From: Lachnospiraceae bacterium
GTDB lineage: Bacteria > Bacillota > Clostridia > Lachnospirales > Lachnospiraceae
Direction of reading: 5' to 3'
DNA length: 64,000 nucleotides
NCBI GenBank assembly: GCA_017412055.1
Contig: JAFQOW010000039.1
Location: 124,001 to 188,000 of the forward strand
The stretch's first letter is position 1; the number at the start of each line of letters is the position of its first letter. This document shows, piece by piece, positions 55,832 to 64,000 of the stretch. The notes beneath the pieces are model-generated. The model saw only the letters and a list, made by a program, of their open reading frames with translations, searched no databases and had not been told where the DNA came from. The position numbers and the translations under genes were made by a program.

Positions 55832-57052
55832 CTATCCTTCACTTTTATACAATGCATCAATCATATCTTGTGAAAGATTCTCCTTAAATGTTAATGACTT
55901 ATACTGTTTTTTAAATACATTATTTTGCAAATATAAGTATTTCATAACATTTCGCATATTTGTACTTGATGCATTATATGTTTCATCTCCCAAAGGACTC
56001 TTCTGTATTATTTCTTGAATTTCCTCAAACATACATGGGTTATTCATGTCTATTTCAAAATAGTAGAATATTGTAGCTAATACCATTGATACACCCGTGT
56101 GGAATTTTACAGAACGTTTATCTTTTCCTCTAAATATAGCACTTGAAAAAGGAAATTCTACTCTTTCTGATAACTTTATAACAAAGAAATTAAACTTATT
56201 AAAATTGTTTTTAATCTGTTGCAAGTTATTTTCTATTCCCTTTTTGTATAAATTAGCTTGATTTTCTAAATATTTATTAGCAATTTCTACACCATCTTTA
56301 TACATAAGATTAGGTCCATTATTAATTATACTAAAAATGATACATAGTTCCTGATGGTTTCTTTGCTTATTTTTTCTCTCATTTGTAACATTATATAATT
56401 TTACTAATTTAGCCGACGATGCCTCTTTCTCAGCATTTTCCATATTCACATTAAGAAAATTAGTAATATACAGGCTCGTTTTTGAATAGTATGTCGCCAT
56501 AGACATTTCATGTTTCTCAAGTGGCTTTGTATTGCGATTATATCTCTTAAACAATTCTATTTCCATATCATCACTTTCAAATGCTTCAAATTCCAAAACA
56601 GAAAGATGACTACTCAAAATTCTAAACTTAATCTCCTTACTCAATTGTGAAAATTTTTTATTTTTAAATTCCTGATTATCTTTCAGCAATTCTAAATCTG
56701 ACAATGCAAATTTATCCTTTACATACCTATAAATTGCCGTCAATCTATGTTGCCCATCCATAACATGCCTTAATTGAATTCCATCACTAGTAGTTCTTAC
56801 TAAGAAAATTTCAGGAATTGGAATTCCGACAATAATTGATTCAATAATGGAACTTTCCTCCTTCGCCTTAGACCGATATTCTCTTTGATAATCAGGACTC
56901 AAAATAATCCCTTGTAAACACTCTAGTTCATCTTCTTCACTCAACTCGTCTTTTGCTTTTCTTAAATACTTTTCTCCTTTATCAATAAAATTAACCATAT
57001 CTTGAATTGATATCAATGGTCTTTTAAATTCTACATTTAATGGTAACTCCAT
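55832..57052 (-). CDS. DUF262 (ParB/GmrSD-like) domain protein
   Basis: The 406-residue protein has an N-terminal DUF262 core: PDYQREYR, ESIIVGIPIPEIFL and HVMDGQHRLTAI (about 60-115). In GmrSD-type restriction this domain is an NTP-dependent DNA-acting subunit related to ParB. The C-terminal half is helical and unrecognised. ATG 57052 has GGAG 8 bp upstream. It starts about 13 bp after the FRG gene. Confidence 0.82.
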   Translation of the reverse strand: MELPLNVEFKRPLISIQDMVNFIDKGEKYLRKAKDELSEEDELECLQGIILSPDYQREYRSKAKEESSIIESIIVGIPIPEIFLVRTTSDGIQLRHVMDGQHRLTAIYRYVKDKFALSDLELLKDNQEFKNKKFSQLSKEIKFRILSSHLSVLEFEAFESDDMEIELFKRYNRNTKPLEKHEMSMATYYSKTSLYITNFLNVNMENAEKEASSAKLVKLYNVTNERKNKQRNHQELCIIFSIINNGPNLMYKDGVEIANKYLENQANLYKKGIENNLQQIKNNFNKFNFFVIKLSERVEFPFSSAIFRGKDKRSVKFHTGVSMVLATIFYYFEIDMNNPCMFEEIQEIIQKSPLGDETYNASSTNMRNVMKYLYLQNNVFKKQYKSLTFKENLSQDMIDALYKSEG

Positions 57053-57065
57053 CTCTCTCACTCCT

Positions 57066-58241
57066 TTACATGTGTTCTTTAATAAATTTAATCGTTTTTA
57101 CCATATTATCTTTATCTGGATATATATTTTCAAATGTTATGCCTAACCTAAAAAGTTCCTTAAGAATGCTTTCTTTGTAGTCCTTATCAATTATTGCAAT
57201 TTTAGTATATTTCTCAAGCATTTTATCAAGTGAGTCGCTATGTACTACTTTTAAGAAACATCCTTTTTGAAAATGTATCCTTTCATTACAATTTCCGACT
57301 CTTATAAAATATGATTTATCAGAATATTCTCTTTCTAATGACGTTTTCATATCTTCATCCGAAAAATCAATCAACTTTCTTTCTGCTTTGACACTATCTC
57401 TATTATAAGATAATGAATCAACAAAATATACTATCGAATGGTTATCCGTATATGTATACTCTTCAACTGCAAATAATAAGGAAATCAAATGTGCTTCTGT
57501 AAAATCCAAATAATTTGTCGGCAAGCCATAATGCTGTCCATATGCTCTTAATTCCTCGGCATTTTTCTTATCTGTAGTATTGTCATAGTATAATATCCGT
57601 TGCTTAAATGATGATTCGTATTGTGCTGAATGAAATCGATAATTATCATCGTGTATTCTATGTAATGATGGCTCTAACTTATATTTACAATCTTTTTGTC
57701 CTCTAGACACGTAATTGTTTTCTTCAAATCCACCAATAAACTCAATATAACTTCTTACACTATCTATTAATGCTATATTACCTACCGGAACATTCAAATC
57801 TTTTGATATTGTTTCTATGACATTATCTCTATTCCATTTTTCAATTTCCTTAATCTTAGTTTCTAATTTTCCTTCATCACATAAAGTGTATTTAATACTA
57901 ACCCCTTCGTCTGTAAATTCTATATCATCTGGTTTAAGAAACTGTTCAAACAAAGCAAGAATTGCACTTTTTTTTCGTTCCTTACCCTCATTAATAACCT
58001 TATCTGTTATATCCTCTATGGACTGGTCTATTTTTAATCTTTGAAAAATTGAAAAAAACAAATCATACATTTCTTTGTCATCTGTCTTCTCAATAAGAAA
58101 TTCGTCAATTTGCTGGTCGGTTATCTGCGTTAAATCTATTAATTCAGCCTTACATAGTTCTTCCTTTTTCACAATCTCTTCTTCATCTTTTGTTTCTTCG
58201 ATAATTGTAGAAATGATTCCATACAAATCCTCTAATATCAT
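57066..58241 (-). CDS. FRG-domain protein
   Basis: The 391-residue protein has a helical N-terminal 150 residues. The FRG domain then has NYVSRGQKDCKYKLEPSL, RAYGQHYGLPTNYLDFT and SLLFAVEEY. FRG domains are found in phage-defence and mobile regions; the activity is not established. The start was set at ATG 58241 because GGAGG is 8 bp upstream; the longer frame to 58304 lacks one. Paired with DUF262. Confidence 0.82.
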   Translation of the reverse strand: MILEDLYGIISTIIEETKDEEEIVKKEELCKAELIDLTQITDQQIDEFLIEKTDDKEMYDLFFSIFQRLKIDQSIEDITDKVINEGKERKKSAILALFEQFLKPDDIEFTDEGVSIKYTLCDEGKLETKIKEIEKWNRDNVIETISKDLNVPVGNIALIDSVRSYIEFIGGFEENNYVSRGQKDCKYKLEPSLHRIHDDNYRFHSAQYESSFKQRILYYDNTTDKKNAEELRAYGQHYGLPTNYLDFTEAHLISLLFAVEEYTYTDNHSIVYFVDSLSYNRDSVKAERKLIDFSDEDMKTSLEREYSDKSYFIRVGNCNERIHFQKGCFLKVVHSDSLDKMLEKYTKIAIIDKDYKESILKELFRLGITFENIYPDKDNMVKTIKFIKEHM

Positions 58242-58357
58242 TAGTAATCCCTCCATATATATCTTTATCTTTTCTCCTGCTTTATTTTCTGCCAACGATA
58301 TCACTTCTTATACTTTCATATAGAAGCTATTATAATAAATTTTAATATAGAAAACAA

Positions 58358-58483
58358 CTATTGTAAATCCTGTAACAAACGTTCTATACGCTCAGTCCAG
58401 TCTGCTTCTCTTGTTTCATTCCTTAACCAATCATCAGAAAGAGGAAAATAAACTTTATCATTCACAGTTTTCCCAAATCCCAT
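58358..58483 (-). CDS. 41-residue small ORF
   Basis: It begins MGFGKTVNDKVYFPLSDDWL and ends ERLLQDLQ. It has an AGGAAG upstream at long spacing. Probably a remnant or small accessory protein; unknown. Confidence 0.3.
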   Translation of the reverse strand: MGFGKTVNDKVYFPLSDDWLRNETREADWTERIERLLQDLQ

Positions 58484-58541
58484 TTTCTATCGTCTTCCTG
58501 TAATGCAATTATTTTTTTGCCCACTTTCCATCCTTATGCAT
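58462..58541 (-). pseudogene. N-terminal gene remnant with homopolymer frameshift
   Basis: MHKDGKWAKK continues as IIALQEDDRKWDLG only if one A is added to an A7 run. It resembles the first residues of a Clostridial hypothetical protein family. It sits in the 460-bp gap before the methyltransferase; 58542-58702 shows nothing more. Confidence 0.4.
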
Positions 58542-58702
58542 ATACAACCTCCAAAACTAATACGACAAATTCAAATTTATTAACTTCTTTTTAGTATATA
58601 TTTCCAATACACATTCTCTTCATATACAAGAAATTTCTATCCAACTCCATATGTTCCATTCATCCATACAATCATTATAAATATCCTCCATCATAATTCA
58701 AT

Positions 58703-59674
58703 TTATATAATATCTGCAATACTTCTTGCGATACGTTCAATAACAGGAACAACTACACTATTTCCTGCTTGTTTATACAGCTTAGCATCACTCAATTCAT
58801 CAGGTAGTTTATATGCTTTTGGATATCCTTGAGCATTGAAACATTCTTTTGGTAACATCTTTCTAATTCCAAATTTTGTCTTTACCAAACATACATTATG
58901 ACCACCTTCTCCTTGATTAGCAGTCAATGTAGGCACAACTCCCGATTGATTTTTTCTTACATATTTTCTTCTCCACTGATATATAGATGGATTATCAATA
59001 TCATCCTCTTTCATCGCTACATCTAACTGCTCAAAAATATCGCCCTTATATTTACCTTCAGTATAATAATATTTATCATCCATTTTAGTCTCAAAATCTA
59101 TAATATCTTTTACAGTGCTTGTTCTTTGTATAGGGTCTGGAAAGCAAAATTTTTTATATAATTCTTCTTCCTTAAATGCGACTATATAAATACGTTCTCT
59201 ATTTTGAGCAATATTACCATAATCCATTGCATTCATAACTTGATATTTTGCCTTATATCCCTGCTTATGTAGTGATTCTAGTATTACCCTAAAAGTATTT
59301 CCATTATCATGACCAACTAAGTTTTTGACATTTTCCAAAAAAATAATTTTTGGTTTTTTTTCTATAAAAATACGTTCAAGTTGAAAAAAAAGAATACCTC
59401 TACCTTTTTCATCATCAAAGCCTTGCCTTAATCCAGCTAAACTAAATGCTTGACAAGGAAATCCTGCCAACATAATATCAAAATCTGGTATCTGTTCTGT
59501 TTTTACATCATTTATATCCCTACAATCTACCTTTATATTAAAATTTTCTTCATAAGTTCTAACTGCAAATTTATCTATTTCATTTGCATAAACAGTTTCA
59601 AAACCTGCATTATGAAATCCTAAATCTATTCCTCCAACACCTGCAAAAAAACTAGCACATCTTAATTTTTTCAT
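58703..59674 (-). CDS. DNA (cytosine-5-)-methyltransferase
   Basis: The 323-residue protein has the m5C motifs in order: I FAGVGGIDLGF, IV GFPCQAFSLAG (catalytic Cys), VI ENVKNL, VIII QNRERIYIV, IX/X region QAGNSVVVPV. The target-recognition region (about 190-265) is short. It pairs with the adjacent Bsp6I-like endonuclease, so the predicted methylation site is GCNGC. AAGGAG precedes the ATG; an inverted pair of GCNGC sites lies just before it. Confidence 0.93.
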   Translation of the reverse strand: MKKLRCASFFAGVGGIDLGFHNAGFETVYANEIDKFAVRTYEENFNIKVDCRDINDVKTEQIPDFDIMLAGFPCQAFSLAGLRQGFDDEKGRGILFFQLERIFIEKKPKIIFLENVKNLVGHDNGNTFRVILESLHKQGYKAKYQVMNAMDYGNIAQNRERIYIVAFKEEELYKKFCFPDPIQRTSTVKDIIDFETKMDDKYYYTEGKYKGDIFEQLDVAMKEDDIDNPSIYQWRRKYVRKNQSGVVPTLTANQGEGGHNVCLVKTKFGIRKMLPKECFNAQGYPKAYKLPDELSDAKLYKQAGNSVVVPVIERIARSIADII

Positions 59675-59694
59675 TATTATCTCCTTCGCAAATC

Positions 59695-59706
59695 GCGGCG
59701 TGCCGC
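59695..59706. promoter_or_regulatory. Inverted pair of GCNGC sites before the methyltransferase start
   Basis: GCGGC-GT-GCCGC, 21-32 bp upstream of the ATG and next to the ribosome site, in an otherwise AT-rich stretch. Both halves match the predicted recognition sequence, so the enzyme may control its own expression. Confidence 0.45.
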
Positions 59707-59726
59707 ATTATTATTGTTATAAGAAA

Positions 59727-59746
59727 AGGGAATAGCTCCCTTCTCC
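59727..59746 (-). other. Hairpin between endonuclease and methyltransferase genes
   Basis: AAGGGA-GCTA-TTCCCTT on minus. It may attenuate or separate expression of the two genes. Confidence 0.4.
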
Positions 59747-59750
59747 TTTA

Positions 59751-60311
59751 TTATTTTTTTTCAATTCTTTTCTCTCTTATATAGAAGATGGCATCAGGTT
59801 CTAATCCTTGCTCTTTTACGATTTTATCTTGAATAGAAAATCGTGGACGTCGTCCCTGTCTTTGTTGGTCTTCTACAGTTTGAGTCTTACTTACTTTAAT
59901 TTTCTTCAAATCTTCTGAATTTATACCCAAACGGTATATTTTCAATAAATCATCGTATTTTTCTAATCTTACAAAGACTAAATCATCAAAATGTTCAGAT
60001 GGACTGAAACTATTTGGAGCACTTGTTTCATCAGCAGAACTTCCCTTAATTTCAATAATCATAGGATTTTCTGGGTCAGACATATCAACTGCATCACCAT
60101 TACTTCCTTCTTTATTTACCATCAAATCTAATGCATAACATGCCATATATTCACTTAATTCTGATGGGAAATTAATTCCTCTAGTTCCACTCAATGTTTT
60201 AATTTCTGCATCCAGCTGTTTCCAATGGTAATATGTATCAATCACAGTTTTTATTCTTTGACTATCAACTTTTACCAATTCCATTTTTACAACTTTTTCG
60301 CTGTTACTCAT
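59751..60311 (-). CDS. Bsp6I family type II restriction endonuclease
   Basis: The 186-residue protein has NGDAVDMSDP and MIIEIKGSSA (D...ExK nuclease core, about 75-92). The C-terminal family stretch follows: INSEDLKK, KTQTVEDQQRQGRRPRFSIQ and LEPDAIFYIRE. Bsp6I cuts GC^NGC. The start is unclear: ATG 60311, ATG 60284 and GTG 60323 all lack a good ribosome site. It is transcribed before the methyltransferase, the reverse of the safer order. Confidence 0.85.
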   Translation of the reverse strand: MSNSEKVVKMELVKVDSQRIKTVIDTYYHWKQLDAEIKTLSGTRGINFPSELSEYMACYALDLMVNKEGSNGDAVDMSDPENPMIIEIKGSSADETSAPNSFSPSEHFDDLVFVRLEKYDDLLKIYRLGINSEDLKKIKVSKTQTVEDQQRQGRRPRFSIQDKIVKEQGLEPDAIFYIREKRIEKK

Positions 60312-60386
60312 TACATAAATCACTGGGAGCTTATCCCCTATTTAATAATACCATATTCACTATCTTTCTACAAACAGATTTTGCAT

Positions 60387-61025
60387 TTATATTTCAGTAG
60401 GTTTAAATACAAAATGTTTACTCTTTTCATCTATTGTTCCTCTTACAATATAATTATGTGGTTCAAAATACTTATCATTACACTTCATTTTCATAACAAC
60501 AATCGTGTTTATATCACTAACTATAGGATTATCTAAATCAACAACCAAGTCTTCTTTTTCTGATAATGTTACTCTCGAAAAACCTTTGTTACTTTTCCAT
60601 ACAACTTCATCTTTAATAAGCATCTCAATATCATATACTTTTATATCTGTAGCTCTATTCTCTGTAATATTCCATACTCGTATTCTCAAATTACTATTTT
60701 CACCATTACTAGCAGTTTGTGCCACTCTAAATTTTGGCATATTCCTTTCATACTCTCGTTCTTCTAAAAGAGCCGTTCTTTTGTCAGTTTCTATCTTTAG
60801 AAGATGATTCTGATATAAAGACAATGCTCCTAATATCACTGTTCCCAAAAACGATAATACTGCACCATAATATCCTAATAGTTCTCCTGCTGTCCATTCA
60901 GCTACAAAAAAATCATTAACAGCTTCTATCTTAAATAAAATATGTATTATAAAAGGAATCAAAAATATATTTGCAATTATAATAACCACGATTATTATCT
61001 TATGTTTTTTTATCCATTCAAACAT
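60387..61025 (-). CDS. Two-helix membrane protein of unknown function
   Basis: The 212-residue protein has transmembrane helices at about 9-31 and 47-68, a short coiled coil (NHLLKIETDKRTALLEERE) and a cytoplasmic beta-rich C-terminal domain of 120 residues. I do not recognise it. AGGAAGG precedes the start. Similar two-helix proteins accompany restriction and defence genes, but no link is shown here. Confidence 0.6.
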   Translation of the reverse strand: MFEWIKKHKIIIVVIIIANIFLIPFIIHILFKIEAVNDFFVAEWTAGELLGYYGAVLSFLGTVILGALSLYQNHLLKIETDKRTALLEEREYERNMPKFRVAQTASNGENSNLRIRVWNITENRATDIKVYDIEMLIKDEVVWKSNKGFSRVTLSEKEDLVVDLDNPIVSDINTIVVMKMKCNDKYFEPHNYIVRGTIDEKSKHFVFKPTEI

Positions 61026-61209
61026 ATGCTCACCTTCCTAATTTATTAGTATATACTGTTAATATATCATATATTTGTATCAAAAACATCCACATTCGTA
61101 CATCTGCAATATATCCTTTCCCGATTTCCCGTTGCCCAAACACTAACACACTATATATACTAAATACTATCACCACGTTATTTATATCTATTATTCTTCA
61201 TATTTTGCC

Positions 61210-61435
61210 CTATTTCATTCGAAGCGCCCCTAATTTAAACAGCCCATGCCCCAACTTTTTTTCGTGCCGTTTTGGTGCTCTCTGAGTTGCCTGTGGGCAC
61301 GATTTTTGTATCGGTGAGACGGCTCTTTGCTTGGAAACTGCCACTTGGAGCACACAGAAACAAAACCAATCCACCACAAGCAAACAAAGCAAAAAAAGTA
61401 AGCAACTACTATTAACTGCTTACTCTTTTCATCTC
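61210..61435. other. GC-richer structured patch beside the recombinase remnant
   Basis: About 220 bp with clearly higher GC than its surroundings, including CGTGCC...GGCACG followed by ATTTTT on plus. Open frames exist on minus in two registers but have odd composition (Trp/Cys-rich) and no ribosome site. It may be an element end, attachment region or structured RNA. 61026-61209 shows nothing. Confidence 0.4.
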
Positions 61436-61437
61436 TG

Positions 61438-62913
61438 TTACTTACGAACATAGACCTTTAAGTTAATGTCTTGCCATTGTCCCACACGCAAGTAAGAACC
61501 TGTGCTTTTTCGAAATGCTCTAGCTTCATCATACTTAATAGCCAACTCTTGTAATAACATGTAGTTCTTTTCATTAAATTCACCTACTTTAGATTCACCT
61601 CCAAGAGATAAGTACCATCTAAACTCACCTTCTTCTGTAGGTGTTACTCTATCTACAACTTCCGGAACTAATGATTGAATTGTAGCCTCATCAAGTTTAC
61701 CTTTAGTAATGTCAACCATTGCCTCAAGCTTTGTACGAACATTATTAAGAGCCTCTATTTTATCTTCATCTGAAACTATACTTAACTGATGTTCTTCTGC
61801 TTGTATAGTAGCTTCCTTTAGGTCTATTTCAAAGGCTTCTATCTTAGCCTTTAGGTCATTGTATTTTTCATTGTAGATATCTTCTGTTATCATCCCATCA
61901 AGGTACTTATCTACAAGTGTTGCCATACGATGTTTAAGAATCTCTATTTGCTTACTGATTCTTGGTGTTTCATCTACAAAATCATCTTCAACCTCATATG
62001 ACTCTTCTATTACAGATGCTATATGCTCTGCATCCTTTTCAGGCTCATCCCACAAAATCTGTAATATTCTCATTAGCTGGTATGATATCTTCCAAGCAGG
62101 GATAGACTTCACATCACATCTACCTTCACCAGATAAGCCATTAGCTATATGAAATGATTTTCTTCTGTGTTCTACGATGTTTCTGCACTGGTAGCCATAA
62201 CACTCTTCACCTGACTGGTTCACACGCCATTTAAACTTTGCAAAGCTCTTGCCACACTCACATTTGAGAACCTTCATCCAGCAATCTGTTGTAGGTCTTT
62301 TGCCGATACCATTCTTTACACCAACACGACTCTTACTCTTCTTAATCCTCTGAACCTCTTCCCACATCTCTAGTGGAATGATTGGTTCCCAGTCACCTTT
62401 TATGTAGATATGATGTTCTTCCCCGAGTTTCTCTCTTCTATGAAAACCATCTGTATCTGTCTGACTCAAGAGGTATGACTTGTATCCTGCAAATGTTTTA
62501 CATGAAAGATATCTGGAAATTGTCGACGGAGACCAGCTTACCTTCCCTTCTGCATTGGAATAGTGCCCTCCTAACAAGAGAGAACAGATTTTTTTCTCTC
62601 CGTACCCCTCAATATACCATTTGAATATTTGATATATTGTAGGTGCATCAGCATTCTTTATGTAAGTATTCTTAGTTTTATCTTTTGGGTCTGGTCGTAC
62701 TAAATCATATCCCAAGATATTTCCTGAACCAAAAAGTACTCCTTTCTGACGACAAGCTGTTAAGCCTGCGTTCACACGCTCTCGAACTTTCTCCGACTCA
62801 GAAGCTGCGAGTCCAGCAAATATGCCCAACTTTATAGTTGCATCATTAGAGAAAGAAAAAATTCCATCTCTTAAGAATATCGTCTCAACATTCATAGAAA
62901 TATATATGCCAAC
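61438..62913 (-). pseudogene. Large serine recombinase lacking its catalytic N-terminus
   Basis: About 490 residues remain. They begin inside the end of the resolvase domain (IKLGIFAGLAASESEKVRER), then the recombinase domain (GYDLVRP, IFKWYIEGYGEKKICSLL), a zinc ribbon (CECGKSF...CYGYQC) and a C-terminal coiled coil. The first 110 or so residues with the catalytic Ser are gone, replaced at about 62910 by an oppositely oriented gene fragment. It cannot catalyse integration. It marks this region as a former integrative element. Confidence 0.85.
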
Positions 62914-63151
62914 TTCTAATGAAGTGGATAAAAGCCAACAGCGACTTGTAGCAAAGGATAGAATAAAGGCAAGATTAAACCAACTTGACGACATGGTTAA
63001 GTTAAAAAAAGAAGACAGAGATAGTGCATTCAGAGAGCTTGAACTTTATAAAGAGTTCATGACACCAGCTGATAAGCAGAAATATCAGACACGTCTCAGA
63101 GAAAAGAAAGAGTTAACGAGTATCAAATTGCTCTTAGATGAAGATGAATAA
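62906..63151 (+). pseudogene. Gene fragment, lysine/glutamate-rich helical protein
   Basis: From the junction near 62910 the plus frame reads NEVDKSQQRLVAKDRIKARL and continues as a charged helix ending IKLLLDEDE. Upstream sequence in frame is antisense recombinase, so the 5' part is lost. Family not recognised. Confidence 0.55.
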
Positions 63152-63219
63152 AGATTAATTCATCATAATAACAGTAAAAAATAACTTATAGAAAATAAAT
63201 AACTTAAGACATTTTCTAA

Positions 63220-63816
63220 ATGATTCTTGAAAACAGTTTTTTGAGCAATCTGAACTTACTTGAAAAGCAGATACATATTATAAATATGCTTGCAAGTAAG
63301 AAAGAGCATGGAATAATAGCTGTTACTCACCAGTTACGAAAGATGTGGTCTGATGTTACCGATGAAGAACTCTTCGAAACTGCTCTTATCAATACTGAGA
63401 GCTACTGTGGTTGCAAAATTAGTAGCATGCTTGAGGTTCTTACTAATCTTACAAAAGAAACTGATGTAAAAGAACCAGATATTCTTGATGCTATAAATAA
63501 TATTTCATCCGAACCAACAATGTTTGTTATGACTAATAACATTTCTTTGCATGGAGCTACTACTATTCTTTACAGAACAAAACTGAAATCATTTGCAAAT
63601 GAAAAAGAATGTGATTTTTATGTAATTCCTTCATCCATTCATGAAATTATTTTAATACCCGATGATGGTAATGTAGATACTAAAGAAATCGAAAAAATAA
63701 TTGCTGAGGTAAATAGAACTACTGTATCAAAATCCGAATTTCTTAGTAATCAGTTGCTCTATTATTCACGTTCAGATGATACCATTTCCATTTTCAAGAC
63801 TCATACGAGGGATTAG
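63220..63816 (+). CDS. DUF5688 family protein, N-terminally short
   Basis: The 198-residue protein matches the C-terminal two thirds of DUF5688 proteins: TESYCGCKISSMLEVL, MFVMTNNISLHGA, CDFYVIPSSIHEIILIPDDG and SEFLSNQLLYYS. Family members of about 300 residues have another 100 at the N-terminus. There is no ribosome site at the first ATG, so the gene may be a 5' deletion. DUF5688 is common on Lachnospiraceae mobile elements; function unknown. Confidence 0.65.
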   Translation: MILENSFLSNLNLLEKQIHIINMLASKKEHGIIAVTHQLRKMWSDVTDEELFETALINTESYCGCKISSMLEVLTNLTKETDVKEPDILDAINNISSEPTMFVMTNNISLHGATTILYRTKLKSFANEKECDFYVIPSSIHEIILIPDDGNVDTKEIEKIIAEVNRTTVSKSEFLSNQLLYYSRSDDTISIFKTHTRD

Positions 63817-63858
63817 CTCAATGCTAATCTCTCATTTTGTTTTAGGAAGGAGATTTTT

Positions 63859-64000
63859 ATGATTCAGGAAAATTTCACTATTAACACCGTTGTTACTGGC
63901 AGTGATGACGGCAAATCAACTTATGAAATTTCACGTTCTTGGGATTCTGAAAAGAAACCTGCTTTACTTATCGCTCTCTATCCGACAATCGATATTTATC
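63859..64000 (+). CDS. DUF1643 family protein, 3' end outside window
   Basis: 47 residues are visible. After GGAAGGAG the frame begins MIQENFTINTVVTGSDDG, then TYEISRSWDSEKKPALLIAL, the DUF1643 start. Function unknown; paired with DUF5688. Confidence 0.6.
   Translation, partial: MIQENFTINTVVTGSDDGKSTYEISRSWDSEKKPALLIALYPTIDIY

Noticed and set aside
61210-61451. Two overlapping minus frames of 60 and 73 residues
   Set aside because: Odd Trp/Cys-rich composition, overlapping in two registers, no ribosome site; treated as non-coding GC-rich patch.
62822-62905. N-terminal extension of the plus fragment at 62.9 kb
   Set aside because: This part is antisense to conserved recombinase sequence, so it is not genuine protein.

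Overview
The window reads as low-GC Firmicutes chromosome, most like Clostridia of the Lachnospiraceae type. The basis is AT-rich codon use, strong AGGAGG ribosome sites, several hybrid sensor kinases, an EFR1-type flavodoxin/ferredoxin protein, SHOCT and DUF5011 domains, and a DUF5688/DUF1643 pair at the right edge. No rRNA, tRNA or CRISPR array was seen.

Region 1 (1-39.3 kb) is ordinary chromosome, mostly on the minus strand. It starts with the end of an esterase, then a MATE exporter divergent from an AraC regulator. A minus-strand run from 12.9 to 3.5 kb holds a hybrid kinase with HPt, a response regulator, a second hybrid kinase, MgtC, a DUF5011/NodB polysaccharide deacetylase and an SNF symporter. 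A GSI glutamine synthetase follows on plus, then a SHOCT coiled-coil protein, a TPR/GGDEF cyclase, a metallopeptidase lipoprotein with an out-of-frame leucine-rich repeat tail, a DUF1295 membrane protein, a lipoprotein and a NUDIX hydrolase. A second kinase/regulator pair is fused to an HD-GYP domain and sits beside an EAL phosphodiesterase, so cyclic-di-GMP making and breaking are clustered. Then come a GH13 amylase, a six-gene operon (EFR1, methyltransferase, two ABC pairs), a zinc-ribbon membrane protein and a sirtuin.

Region 2 (39.3-63 kb) is an accessory island, almost all on minus and full of short remnants: TipAS, argS and zeta-toxin 3' ends and a truncated serine recombinase. Intact cargo includes a RhuM protein, an XRE membrane regulator, a DUF4143 ATPase, a nucleotidyltransferase, a large DUF4365-like protein, an AlbA_2/HTH regulator, a DUF1413-like protein, a PLD protein, a bactofilin-like protein, an RHH/zinc-ribbon regulator with three operator palindromes, a three-gene HATPase/RES/STAS-like operon, an FRG + DUF262 pair, and a Bsp6I-like type II restriction-modification pair. 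Several cargo genes are followed by the same 3' tail and terminator. Two copies of that tail are identical over 90 bp and lie 8.3 kb apart, which suggests cassette exchange by homologous recombination.

Region 3 (63-64 kb) is on plus and holds a gene fragment, a short DUF5688 protein and the start of a DUF1643 protein, probably the next mobile element or the interrupted host locus.

The strongest candidate for an under-described system is the HATPase/RES/STAS-like operon at 52.5-55.0 kb. It combines a predicted NAD-attacking RES effector with partner-switching-like regulators.
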